A stretch of DNA of 64,000 nucleotides from Craspedostauros australis (lineage: Eukaryota > Bacillariophyta > Bacillariophyceae > Mastogloiales > Achnanthaceae), in the NCBI GenBank assembly GCA_026770025.1, contig JAMXDE010000010.1, forward strand, positions 868,001 to 932,000. Reading direction: 5' to 3'. Position numbers and translations under genes: made by a program. Shown here piece by piece: positions 16,801-26,158 of the stretch. Each line of letters opens with the position of its first letter. Position 1 is the stretch's first letter. Below the pieces are notes generated by a model. That model was not told the origin of the DNA and did no database searches. It was given only the letters and a program-made list of their open reading frames with translations.

Positions 16801-19275
16801 GTTTGCTGATGCGTTTGTATTTGTATTCGTGCTTGTGCTTGTGGTACCGTTGCCGCCATGCTCGTCCTCGTCATCATCCTCTTTCAGTTCTTGCCCACGT
16901 CCCATCATGACCTTCACCTTCTTCATGTTCACCTCGCTGTCGGGCATTTCGTCGAACCGATCTGACTCATCTTCCTCCAAAGAAGTTGAGCGTGGTTCGT
17001 GCATAGGCATTCTGGACGGAGACGCACCCCCGATTTCTGAACCAGAGTTCCTGGCCTTCGCTGCTCCTGCTGCTGTTGTTGCTGTCTGTGGCGCGGTTGT
17101 GGATGCAGCTGCCGTTTTGGTTGCGTTTGAAGTTGACGCTGCTGCTTGATCATTGTGCTGTTGTTGGTGTTGCTGTGATTGCAGTTGGCCGTCTGACCGT
17201 TGCTTGTCTTGCGACTTGTGGCTTTCGTGAAGCTTCCTGGATTGCTTCGTGAATGAAGACGATTCGTTAGAGGCTTCACCTATTGTGCGTTGTCTCAACG
17301 CAGGCTTGACCTCGACCTCGTCCTCATCGCTGGGGCGTTTGAACAAGAACTCGTGAGCGAGGAGCTCTTTGGCTGTTGGGCGGACGTAGTCGCCGTCATC
17401 GTTCTTGTGCCCCAAGCAGTACTTGATGAATTCGCGAGCGTGCCTCGATTCCAGCCGGTGGAGGACCTCCGGCGGTTCGCCCCTGGTGACCCGTTTGTAG
17501 ATCTGGGCTGGGTTGGTGCACTCGCTGTACGGTATTTCTTTCGTGAAGATTTCCAGTAGACACATTCCAAATGCGTATATATCGACCTTCTCGTCGTATG
17601 AGTTCTCTTCGTACATGTCGGGGGCCATGAACTCCGGCGTGCCGAGCACGCTCAAGACCTTGCCGTTGCGATGGACCGTGGACAGGCCAAGATCCCCGAT
17701 CCGCAAATCACCGCTGGTGCCGTTGATGAAGATGTTCTCGCACTTGAGATCGCGATGGATGACGGGTGGGTCCTGGGCGTGCAGGTATTCCAACCCCTTG
17801 AGTATTTGAACAGCCCATCGCTTCGCGATCTTCCACCGGATGACCTGCACTTTGTTGATGAAGGACTTGAGCGTGCCAGAAGAGAGTATTTCTGTGACGA
17901 AGTTGACCTCCTGCCGCTCCCTGTTGACCCACGATCCGTGGAAGCTGATGATGTTGGAGTGGTGGAGTCTCTCGAGCAGCCTCACCTCATTAACGATGCG
18001 GTTCCTTTCGGTCTTGGGAACGCCTGCAAGATTGACGACGTTCCATGCCACCTCGATTCCCTCCTGCGTGTCGTAGGCGCGGTAGACATCCTTCGAGGCT
18101 CCGCTCCCAAGCTTCTCCATGAACCGAATGTAGCGACCGCCGGGTGATCGCTCTGCTATCGAAGAGTTCTGCCCCGATCCCATGATATCATCCAATCCAT
18201 CTAGATCCAGCGATTCCGCGTTGGTGGCCTGAACGACGACTGGAGGGGCTGTGGCCGCAGATGCGTCCGAGTTCTCCGAAAGCGCTCTCGTTGTGTCGTG
18301 GCCAGGCCGCGATACTGACGATGGCAACAAGGCAGAAGACGATACGGCAGCGCCCGAGGCCAAAGTGCTCGCGTGCTGCACATGCTGCATGTTGGAGTCG
18401 CTGTTGGCCGATATGGACATGGTGGGCATGGACATGACAGACGGATCATCTCGGGCCTCGCCTGTTCCAGTTTCTCGAATCACTACAAGCGGCACTTCTG
18501 CGTCTGCGATCGTGGTGCTATTGCTGTCTTCCGCCGCTGCCGTTGAATTCGCGATCGTAGTTGTAGTTGCAGTGCCAGGTACAGTTGTAGTCACAGCCGG
18601 GGTATCGGACCCAGTTGCAGGTGCATTGATAGGTGCACTGACTGGTGCATTGACAGGTGCAGGTGTCGTAGTGGTGGCAAATACCACCTCTCCATCTCCA
18701 ATGTTCCCATCTACGGTCTCTGTTGCTTTCAAATCATCAGATTCTACCTCGTGTTGCTGCTTCTGCTGCTGTTCCTGCTGATCCTGTGGCTTGGTAATCC
18801 GTTGTTGTTGTTGTTGCTGCTGCTGCTGTTGCTGCTGCTGCTGTTGCTGCTGTTGTTCTGCCGCGGCATTCGGTGCTCCTGCCACAGCTCTGTTTGTCGC
18901 CGCTGCTTCCGCATATGTCGCTGCAAGCCCGGCCTTGGTGACACCGGTAGCATGAGTTCCAGCAGTTGTACTCGTGCTGTCAGGGGGAACAACTGCATGA
19001 TCGTCACCGTCATTGTGGGCATCCGCGTGCGAATGATTGTGAGCGTGAGTGTGAGCATCATGGTGAGCATCATTGTGAGCATCATTGTGACCATCGCCAC
19101 CAGGCTGTGGCTGCTTGGGAGTCGCTGTGGGTATTTGTCCGTGCGTTGAGACAGAGACGAGAGCCGAGGCAGGTGCGGGGACAGAAGATGAGCCAGGCAA
19201 TGCCTCATCCGCTGCGTTTCCTCCCGCAACCACCGACGCCGACTTGTCGCTGTTCTGCGCAGTCTGCGATGCCAT
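13852..19275 (-). CDS. WNK: WNK-type serine/threonine kinase with polyglutamine tracts
   Basis: The ATG at 19275 (MASQTAQNSD, 1,807 residues) is chosen because the frame upstream starts with TTG. The kinase domain is at about residues 378-645. The lysine usual in VAIK is absent (EVAWNVVNL), and a lysine sits in the glycine loop instead (GSGASKDVYRAYD), the hallmark of WNK kinases. HRDLKCENIF and GDLGLS are intact; APE reads APD (GTPEFMAPDMYEE). At about 968-1052 is an OSR1_C-like domain (LKLVITLPVDGQ and EFHLVTDDPVKVAKEM), as in metazoan and plant WNKs. The rest is low complexity: an N-terminal Gln run (about 139-157), a 30-residue Gln tract (about 1065-1095) and a Gln/Pro-rich tail. A basic coiled coil fills about 1690-1790. 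WNKs act in osmotic and ion control; the substrate here is unknown. Confidence 0.9.
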   Translation of the reverse strand: MASQTAQNSDKSASVVAGGNAADEALPGSSSVPAPASALVSVSTHGQIPTATPKQPQPGGDGHNDAHNDAHHDAHTHAHNHSHADAHNDGDDHAVVPPDSTSTTAGTHATGVTKAGLAATYAEAAATNRAVAGAPNAAAEQQQQQQQQQQQQQQQQQQRITKPQDQQEQQQKQQHEVESDDLKATETVDGNIGDGEVVFATTTTPAPVNAPVSAPINAPATGSDTPAVTTTVPGTATTTTIANSTAAAEDSNSTTIADAEVPLVVIRETGTGEARDDPSVMSMPTMSISANSDSNMQHVQHASTLASGAAVSSSALLPSSVSRPGHDTTRALSENSDASAATAPPVVVQATNAESLDLDGLDDIMGSGQNSSIAERSPGGRYIRFMEKLGSGASKDVYRAYDTQEGIEVAWNVVNLAGVPKTERNRIVNEVRLLERLHHSNIISFHGSWVNRERQEVNFVTEILSSGTLKSFINKVQVIRWKIAKRWAVQILKGLEYLHAQDPPVIHRDLKCENIFINGTSGDLRIGDLGLSTVHRNGKVLSVLGTPEFMAPDMYEENSYDEKVDIYAFGMCLLEIFTKEIPYSECTNPAQIYKRVTRGEPPEVLHRLESRHAREFIKYCLGHKNDDGDYVRPTAKELLAHEFLFKRPSDEDEVEVKPALRQRTIGEASNESSSFTKQSRKLHESHKSQDKQRSDGQLQSQQHQQQHNDQAAASTSNATKTAAASTTAPQTATTAAGAAKARNSGSEIGGASPSRMPMHEPRSTSLEEDESDRFDEMPDSEVNMKKVKVMMGRGQELKEDDDEDEHGGNGTTSTSTNTNTNASANTGVSDGHATTRPITSANVSQAKDVGALAGNGGTVSAGTSLNSTTASAALTSAAPNNGSRMVQATGIQTVSQEGQVQQDHSRARDDTVASTANSTVIQGQASAAASAAPSNVIPRAGAPDIINRAEAAPLQTQTKDGQAAGDQPSQLQYLVAAVVLEHEHAESRPYADGILKLVITLPVDGQTQNVQFEFHLVTDDPVKVAKEMVTELGIPQDAVLEISETISALACSARMAQDRYQTRQNEQQQQQQQQQQQQQQQQQQQQQQQQQQQSTQPPLQPQVQVQPQPQQQQQPVRVSEAPQQTYVGTNSVGNAPTNGSQPVNQRQPLPAPLAPPQDHHQPQQQQVQMPPPLPPQPQQQQQQLPPLQPGAVMHQHTGSLPEFPTQGMTPSVSHQSIQDYRSIPSSSVQAPPPMQPLQSRPRQQSGGMQPQQQQQQRQPNAQTQLEMQTQGSPSIDQPALQQQQQQQHQPPSLPPLPPSHQQHNAQHSNGLHTTQLTSVQTQRMQPQTQTQPQQLPTSLNAPRQHQADPQLGKSLDQNHHNGHTLQSAQQQHPHHRHPPHQQHQQQQQQQHQPQMMASQIQHQPQSMGQNQPSQTQPAPNQYAPRMAAAPQHKQPQAQAQAHQQLQSQSQTMTGPPISQQQQPQQQPSPQAPQLNGDIDANLHRAHAGPTVYAQQTAGQGAATPSVAAQPPNGEYPSPPQQHPPQQHVRTQPQMGGVRQQPNTQPLANSAAPSQQHAPHLAKNNQSMVHQQVPLQQKQQQPLPSLQSSSSVPLNGEGLMSQNPSNSARDALLNGTSGTPMQRAPKANGPAGSRVEPASQVHTTVPAQHRPPQPGRNGAGMANSANKTQAVGGGQPAPSHESENTISANAAAAELRRASVNYDGMATEDVAELKRLDAEMKKMMMRTKKVFDNRMDNLQRTQSQREAQHKKSVEKHQKDRVEFEKRIQQEEIEQNRRLEQLQREWELKRQAVHHKQEPPADGDSSPEG
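15995..16080 (-). repeat. Trinucleotide CAG/CAA repeat coding polyglutamine
   Basis: On the plus strand this reads as alternating TTG and CTG triplets with a regular TGTTGCTGT period. On the coding strand it is CAA/CAG and encodes about 28 consecutive Gln within the WNK-type kinase. The regular mix of the two codons suggests growth by duplication of a 9-bp unit. It is a likely site of length variation between alleles. Confidence 0.85.
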
Positions 19276-20929
19276 GGTCTTCCAGTCCTTTGGCGCGCAC
19301 AGCACCTTCAAACGAACAGCACGGCAAGATCGATGGGAAGTGACCAACGCTCTCCTTGCGCCACGCGTGCTGGCAACGAGACACAGCAGCAAAAGCCAGT
19401 GTCAGACGGAGCCTCTGTCTCAAGTTCTGTCCAGCTCGCTCTCCCGAAGAGAGAGAGAGGAAGGGTGGAGGGTCTCGTGGTGGAACGACAGCCTGCGAGC
19501 TTGCTTGAGGCGCGTTGCGGTCGATCCCTCGTCAAGTGGATCTCCCCACGCCGGACCTGTTGCGTCTACGGTCCTTCCAGATTGCTTTGCGTTGTGATTT
19601 TAGATCCCAATCGAGGGTATGGTGACCACCTTGTCGATCGCCATGGACGGCCGTCTCTTCTCTTGTTGGGGTCCTTGCTTTGCCTTTTTCCCTCGCATTG
19701 TATTGCGTCGATCGTTTTCGTCGCCTTTCATGTAGCGTTGCATCGCGTTGGGCCTCCAAGGGAACCAACACACCTGGGATCAACGACGCGAAAGGGCAGA
19801 AGAAGGCAAGGGAGCAGAAGACGCAAAACAGCAACCGCGGCAGCGCACGAAGACCGTCACGCGCAGCACGACACAGACAGACACACAGACACAGACACAG
19901 ACAAGCACACATCCTCTCTCTCTCTGTCATCGAGCGGCGTCCAACCCGCAGCAGCGGATCCTGTCGTACCGCGTACTGTATCGTGTCGTATGATTCGTCT
20001 GCCAACACGACAGAACGCGAGACCCCTGTGACGCGGCGCACAACCCCGAACACCAAAACCCTTGCCCTCCCTCTGACCAAGCCCACCGCCACAACGTCGA
20101 CTCACGCTTTGTGTCGTCATTTGAAGTTCTGCGCGCGGAGGGCTGGCTTTGGTTCTCGTGTTCTCACGAGAAGTTCTGTACTCCAGACGATACCACGCGG
20201 TACCTCGAAGTACTACAATAAAACACGATTTGTTTGTTGTCACACAAATACGGCAGGAATCTTCTATAATATCCGGGTTACTGTTTGATACCGTGTTGGG
20301 AGGACCTCGTCTTGTCCCCACGAAGCAATTGTGTTTGTGTCGAGAGCGTGTCGTTCGGATGTCTCACCATTGTGCTTTAAAAATATGTGTTGTGCGAAGC
20401 GAAGGGCAGACGAGAGATAAGCTGGGTCCAACGAATTCTCAACCGCCCCAAACGAAAAACCTGAAGAACGGCAACACGAAACACGACCACAAAAGAAACG
20501 AAGAGAGAGAGAGGCTGCGACATGACCGGGGAGTTGTCGGAAAAGGAGAAAAGCTTACTTTTTATGTCGGAATTGGCAAGACTAGGTACTTGATTAGACA
20601 TAAATATGTGATGTGCACCCATCATGGTACTTTGTTTGTTCCTACTACTATTGAGTGCTTAGTTTGTGCTCTCCTTTGTGTTTCTGTTTCTGTTGTTTTC
20701 GTTGTTTTTTGGTGTTTGTTTTGGTTTTGTTCGTACTGTTGTCGTGATTCTGTGTGATCTACTCTGGGGAGTAGTGCTCTCTGTCTGTGATTTCTGTGTG
20801 TTTTGCTGCTTCTCGTGTGATGTTTCTGGTGTTGACGCATTCACGCTGATGCGGTGATTTTGTTGTTGTTGTTGTTGTTGTTGTTGTTGACGCATCCAGG
20901 CTGATGCGGTGTGCTGCGTTCCGCTGCAC
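19276..20929. promoter_or_regulatory. Long spacer upstream of the WNK-like gene; no gene seen
   Basis: The kinase promoter should lie here. There are tandem ACAGAC units near 19876-19906, CT repeats at about 19916-19927 and GA repeats at about 19449-19461 and 20503. Several frames of 150-230 codons overlap one another on both strands between 19.3 and 20.8 kb, which argues against any single one being coding. Its right end holds a TTG microsatellite and a duplicated hairpin motif, listed separately. Confidence 0.45.
20831..20911. repeat. TTG microsatellite flanked by two copies of a 26-bp hairpin-forming repeat
   Basis: Two near-identical 26-bp units (20831-20856 and 20886-20911, two mismatches) begin GTTGACGCAT and end GATGCGGTG. 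Each contains an inverted pair (CGCATC / GATGCG) that could fold into a small hairpin. Ten or so TTG triplets lie between them. The block sits just past the stop codon of the next gene (20930), so it is probably in its 3' untranslated region. Confidence 0.75.
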
Positions 20930-23044
20930 TTAGGCGTTCACAGTGTGCCCTGTTGCATCGGCAGACACAACACTGCCATTCACTCCATCAGGCATTCCTG
21001 CCGCAGCTCCGCCTGATACCTCATCCACTTTCAGGCGGAGCACATCATCACGACGTGGGGCGTCCTCACCGTTGCGGGGGCGCACAGAGCCAGTCAGAGC
21101 TGTCATCTCCATCTCGACAGTGGGGATGGAGCTCCCAGTACTGCTGGATTGAGAGGAGCTCCAGACTGGGTCGGGAACGCCACCACCAGGCAACCCGCTG
21201 GGATTGTGAGAAGCCAGGGATGCGTTGGTGTGAGCTTGAAGGAGCTGCGCCTCAAGCTCAGCCAACCGGGCCTGCGCATGCTGCTCGCGAGCATGAGCTT
21301 CGTTGCGCATGGCCTCGAACTGGGCCCGAGCTTCATGCTCAATTCGGGCCTTGGCCTGAGCATCCAGCTGGGAGCGCTCTTTTGCCGCACGCAAGAGAGC
21401 CTCGCATTCGGCCCGTTCCTTGCGAGCTAGCTCTTGCGCTCGAGCAACTTGGGCCGCGGCCTCGCGTTCCATCTGCTGGCGGATCGCAGTAGTCTGCGCA
21501 GCATTCTGATTGGTTGCAGGAGGGCTGGCAAACCCGGCACCAGCATTGGGAATTGGAGATCCGAATGAAGCAGGATGATGGTTGCCGCTGGCGCCGCCTG
21601 GCTGGGCTGGGGAAGGATGGCCAAAGGGGTGGGAGCTGAATCCTTGCGCGGTCGGGATGGCGGGCGCAGGCATGGTGGGATTGAAGGAGTACACCATCCC
21701 ATCCAAGCCTCGGACGCCACGACGACCAGCTGTCCCGAACTGCTGCTGATTGAAGTTCTCTTGGAAAAAGCAGAATGTCACCAGCATGGTGGTTCCGAGG
21801 TAGTTCTCCACGATCTCAAAGTTGGGCTCCTCGAGGTCCTTGGTCTTGACGTTGCGGAAGAGACTGTCAATCTTCCTTGGGAGGCTGAACTGGCAGCTGA
21901 CAACGAGCTCGCCTGCATCGTCGGTGACCTTCCGAGCGAGATCTTGGAAATAATTCTTAGCTGCCGCAAGGCTTGTAGAAAACCCTTTGTCATAACCATA
22001 GACTCCGTAGATGCACTCTGCTGTGAAGTACATCTTTGGCACTTTGTAGGTCAGCTTCAGTGTCCATCCTTCATCCTCTGTAGACAGCGCCACAGAATCC
22101 GGATCCACCTTTGCGTCCAGGACCACAAACATGTGAATCCCCTCCCTGTAGCGCCCTGTTCCGTTTGCAGCTGTCAATGGATCAAAAGCACGTTCAGTGA
22201 ATGATCCGAGCTTGACCATGTCCAGTGCAGGGCTCATGGCGCGATCTGCGCTCCGGATTCCCATGTTGTTCATGGCATCCACGATGGTCTTGTTGTTGGG
22301 TGTGGCGTCGCGCTTGGGGGCAGGAGGAGGTGTTGGTTTGTTCACGTCTCGGACAGGGGGTCCACGAGGGGCTTGAACTCCACGACGAGGCATAATGAAT
22401 GGTGGGGTAGCTTGAGAGAGATCGTCGTCAACGAATCCTGGGTCGAGCTCCAAGCTGTCTGAAGATACAGCAGAGCCGAGACGATCAGAATGAACAGAAG
22501 GAAGGTAACTTTCGTCGTCGTCCGAAGAAGAACCGCGAGCAAGATCAGCAGCAGGAGGGTGATTGGCATCGGTGTTGTTAACAGCGCCTTGCGCTGGTCG
22601 GTAGTTCAGGTTGATCCCGCGTTCTTGACGCAACTCTGCGAGGCGTTCTGTGGAATCCAGACCGCACCTCTTGCGAAAATCAGATCCAAATCCTGTGCAC
22701 AGCGAAGCAAATCAGAGCTGTGTGAGAAGAGATTTGTTTCACGAGCATGTCAGGACAGTCGGCAATCACAATAACAGTCACAACATGCAACATCACAAAA
22801 CGGACGCACCTTTTCCACTCTCGAGGAACTTCAGCAGACGGGCCCAACAATTGAGAAAATTCTTCTTCGTGTTCTTCTGGCTGTAGAGACTGTGCCACTC
22901 GACGTGCGACTCCCAGAAGTTCGAGAAGCCTTCCTTGGTTGGTTGGAAGCGAGGGGGATTGGAGATGAAACCTTTGATGATGTATGCAGCGTGATCTCCT
23001 GCGGGTGACCACCTTTGAGCTTGAGCAACTTGGATTTGTGCCAT
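20930..23044 (-). CDS. Two-exon gene of unknown function with coiled-coil C-terminus
   Basis: Coding parts are 22810-23044 and 20930-22692 on the minus strand, giving 665 residues. The intron (22693-22809, 117 bp) starts GTGCGT and ends CACAG, and joins GKG to FGSDFRKRCGL in frame. The first exon starts at an ATG (MAQIQVAQAQRWS) and is Trp/Phe/Lys-rich (FSNFWESHVEWHSLYSQ). After an acidic stretch, a folded region (about residues 200-400) includes FVVLDAKVDPDSVALS and YFTAECIYGVYGYDKG. Residues about 470-570 form an Ala/Glu/Arg-rich coiled coil (ARIEHEARAQFEAMRNEA). I do not recognise the family. It may be a lineage-specific or element-derived gene, as it borders a mobile-element island. Confidence 0.7.
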
Positions 23045-23750
23045 CTTGGAGGTAAGCTGAATTGTGGGATTGTGATGGACACCCCTGCTACAGCAGATAC
23101 TGCGAGTGCAGCGCTGCAAACAACTCGACCAATGCTGGGAGATGGTATCATCGATCGATCAATCAGCTGTCGATTCAATTCAAGCACGCAGGTAGGAGCA
23201 ACGCAGCCAGACTACGGCAAGCATCCAGGCTGTCACATCCGTCATTGCCTGTTTCAATCAGCAGTATTGCACAGATGAGGAGGATCGTGGTGCGTACATG
23301 AGGGCATGAGGTGCCATCATCCTGTTTGGTTCGGAATGAAACTTCCTCGTGGGTCGAATTTGCTTTTTGTGGGAGCTCAGTTGGATTTGGTGAGCATACT
23401 CAGCTTCATGTGCTTTGGACGGCTCGCTTGGAATGATGTCTGCAAATCAGTATATTGACCCTCCGACAAGAAATTCTTAGGAACCGACGGTATTCGTTTT
23501 TGGGGGGACAAGTACCTGGTTTTCGCCGACAAGTCTCATGTGTGCTTTCCTACGCAACAGTCAGTAGTAGCTCACGTAGAAAACAAAAGACAGAATTTGT
23601 TGTTCGCCATTTCTGGTCCGACGAGTCAGAAGTTCTAGTCCGACGGTTACTAAACCGTTAATTTTCCTGCCTATTTAGTATCTGTCGGATGGAAATCGTG
23701 TACTTGTCGGATGCGGATTGCGTACTTGTCGGACGCCTTTTTGAAATGGT
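23045..23750. other. Spacer with CCGAC motif array
   Basis: This lies between the start of the unknown two-exon gene and the transposase remnant. It holds no convincing gene. Its right half (23461-23735) is an ordered set of CCGAC/GTCGG motifs described as a separate repeat. Confidence 0.45.
23461..23735. repeat. Array of CCGAC motifs in inverted arrangement (possible foldback element)
   Basis: Five CCGAC cores lie in one direction (near 23463, 23484, 23526, 23618 and 23639), then three in the other (near 23683, 23706 and 23728). The outermost copies form an inverted pair, TCCGACAAG at 23462 against CTTGTCGGA at 23725. Inner pairs share GACAAGTAC with GTACTTGTC. This could be the terminal inverted repeat or a subterminal array of a small non-autonomous DNA element, or a cluster of binding sites. 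Confidence 0.45.
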
Positions 23751-24737
23751 GTGGAGTGGAGTACTCGATTCTACTTGTCATTGGCTTGTGTCGAAGCCAG
23801 TTCCACCAAACAGCATGTTGACCCTGTCACAGGACAGCTCATCGCAGAGGTGCGCTTTGGCCGATCGGCCTGTTCTCCGATTTGCGTTGCCACATGCAAC
23901 GGAAGCAGACACACGAACCAAGGGTGCTTCACAACGACGATCCAAGCCAAGCACCAACATCTCTTGCTCCTCTCTCCTGTGTTGAGTTCAGACGAAGGAA
24001 GAACACCATCCAACCCTTCCAAAGGTGATCTCTTGGTGGCGGACATCATCAACTGGGGTACTCCAGTCACCACAGAACCATGGTCTTCGGTTTTCGCATC
24101 GCCATCATCGCACGGCCAACATCAATCAAAAACCACGAACACAACGCGATGCTCTGCTTCCAACGATTCAAATGCAGAGGGATGCGAATGGCTCCATGCC
24201 AGTGGCTGCATCTACTGGTGCAAGCCAGCAACCATGGGCAAAAGAAGGCAGATGAAGCAGACAGCCCCATCATCGGACACAGAATCTCCAGTTGGCCGAT
24301 TCTACATGATTTGGAGAGGCAGGGACAGCCATCACTTCAGCTCCAGCTTCTTACTTCGATCCAATCTCCAACCAATGTTGAATGGCGCCTACGATCATCG
24401 ATATTCTATTGGCAGTGTGCAAGACTTTCTTGATCTTGCGCGCTACATCCTTCTCACGCCTGGCCAGTGCATCACCAATCTATGATGCCGATCAGGTGCA
24501 TTCGGGGAGGACTTTACCGTTGCATTTGGGATTTCGCCTCATCTCTGCCCTGTACTGTGGGCACTTGCAGCACGTCGTGGGGACCTGAAGCCAAAGCATC
24601 TCCTTTGGGCCCTGTACTACATGCGGCACTACCCATCCGTGCGCATGGCATGCGTCTTCCTTTGGACCACAGATAAGACTCTCAAACTCCATATCTGGTC
24701 AGCCATCAAGGCTGTAGCGGATTTGAAAAATGATGTG

Positions 24738-24837
24738 GTAAGTCCAAGGGGAATGCATTTCACTCACAATTGATTCAGCAACAAACAAGCTCACATCTTT
24801 TGCACTGCTTGTCTCTCTTCGACGTCGCCATGAAAAG
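24738..24837 (+). other. Phase-0 intron in the transposase gene
   Basis: It begins GTAAGT and ends AAAAG, 100 bp long. Removing it joins LKNDV to ILWENRY, which restores the usual spacing between the helical region and the first catalytic Asp. A retained intron argues the element moved as DNA rather than through a processed RNA. Confidence 0.8.
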
Positions 24838-24885
24838 ATCCTGTGGGAGAACCGATACTCTGGGGATTTGAACAGATCGTGCCTG

Positions 24886-25672
24886 TGTTGGCAAGTTCCG
24901 CTCACAGTAACCTACGGTCGTGGAAGATGGTGGTGGTTGATAGTCGTCTGTTTGCTATTTCATTAGTTGGCTACTCCGATGCTCTTGGTGTACACCAGTT
25001 GTCTTGCCCGATGCTCTCGGCGCTTCAATCTGTTTCGTAGATTCGGTCTCCGACTATGAGTCGGTACGCGAGATCCTCTCTCGCTCCTCTCTGTATTCTC
25101 TCTCTCTCTCCATCGTGTGCTCGTGCTACACGATACTCCGTGTTCGATGCGTGCTCCGCATTCGACACTCCGTTCATTCAGTACTGGCTTCTATTCCATG
25201 AGTACTTACCATTTGAAGTTCACCTTCAGTATCCATGATCTTCATGGGTCATCGTATCTTCGCCTCCTGCTCTGACTTGGAGACAGCTGTCGACGTGGTG
25301 ACATGTTGACATCATGTCGACGTCAGTAGGCGTCCTTCTGTTCTCCAGATGTCACGTTCCATTGGTGATGCAGTAGTCTGTCAGATGATATCGTCATCTG
25401 AGGTTTAGTTGGGAAGTACCTCGAGATTCTCTTGGTACTATTGATGCATGGACGGACGATCTTCTGATTCTCCCAGAAATCGTCATTTGCAAATTTCCTC
25501 CAGAAATCTTGCCCCTTTTCGTGTGTTCCATTTCCCCTGTAATTCTGACGAATCACAGTATACTATCGACACGAATGTAGTTATACCGTCCAAGTGCGTA
25601 TGAGAGAATAGCGGGTGAACGATGCACATATACACGTACATCTTGACATATACTCACATGTACATCTCGACA
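24886..25672. mobile_element. Solo LTR inserted in the transposase gene
   Basis: The 787-bp segment starts TGTTGG and ends TCGACA, the canonical TG...CA retroelement termini. It is flanked on both sides by TGCCTG (24880-24885 and 25673-25678), which reads as a 6-bp target-site duplication. Taking out the insert and one duplication rejoins the transposase frame exactly (NRSCL to VTVDGTD). It codes for nothing recognisable, so it is probably what is left after recombination between the two LTRs of a full element. It is unlike the copia LTR near 61.4-62.0 kb in its terminal bases. Confidence 0.8.
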
Positions 25673-26158
25673 TGCCTGGTCACTGTTGATGGCACTGATT
25701 TCAAGATCAACGAGCCAACCCCATTCGACCGCAAGTGGTATTCGCACAAGTTCCGATCGGCTGGAATCAGATATGAGATCGCTGTGTCGATCCAAAAGGG
25801 AGATATTGTATGGATGAATGGTCCGTTTGCTTGTGGGCGGCACCCAGACCTCAAGATCTTCCGCTCTTTGCTGAAACAGTACTTGGATGATGGTGAGATG
25901 GTGGAGGCTGATCGTGGATACCGCGGTGACGAAGCTGTCCAAACATCCGATGATTTTGTTACAGAGGCAGAGAAGCAAGCCAAAAGCCAAGCTCGTGCTC
26001 GCCATGAGACTGTGAATGGCCGCTTCAAGAATTGGAAGATCCTGGAGAATCGTTTCCGCCATGACCTTATGTTGCACAAGCATGTGATGAAAGCAATTGT
26101 CACCATAACCCAGCTTCAAATCGAACATGGCAACTCTCTATTCCAAGTACAATACTAG

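Larger units (their letters stand above)
23751..26158 (+). pseudogene. PIF/Harbinger-like DDE transposase gene, disrupted
   Basis: The reading runs through three blocks. The first frame continues past a TGA at 24483 into DFTVAFGISPHLCPVLW and PKHLLWALYYMRHYP (to 24737). Then comes a 100-bp GT-AG intron (24738-24837), then ILWENRYSGDLNRSCL (24838-24885). A solo LTR then interrupts it, and the frame resumes at 25679 with VTVDGTDFKINEP to the TAG at 26156. The DDE residues are visible: Asp in VDGTD, Asp in EADRGYRGD, Glu in RARHETVNGRF. The ILWENRY to VDGTDF junction is typical of Harbinger/IS5-like transposases. The TGA is either a nonsense mutation or lies in an unrecognised intron. The 5' end and the element's terminal repeats were not found. 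The gene cannot make an intact protein as it stands. Confidence 0.8.

Noticed and set aside
16000-20890. Regular short repeats that might suggest a CRISPR array
   Set aside because: They are trinucleotide coding or microsatellite repeats without unique spacers, in a eukaryotic genome.
24738-25678. Reading the whole gap in the transposase gene as one 940-bp intron
   Set aside because: The DNA at 24838-24885 encodes ILWENRYSGDLNRSCL, which belongs to the transposase, and the remaining 787 bp has LTR ends with target duplications.
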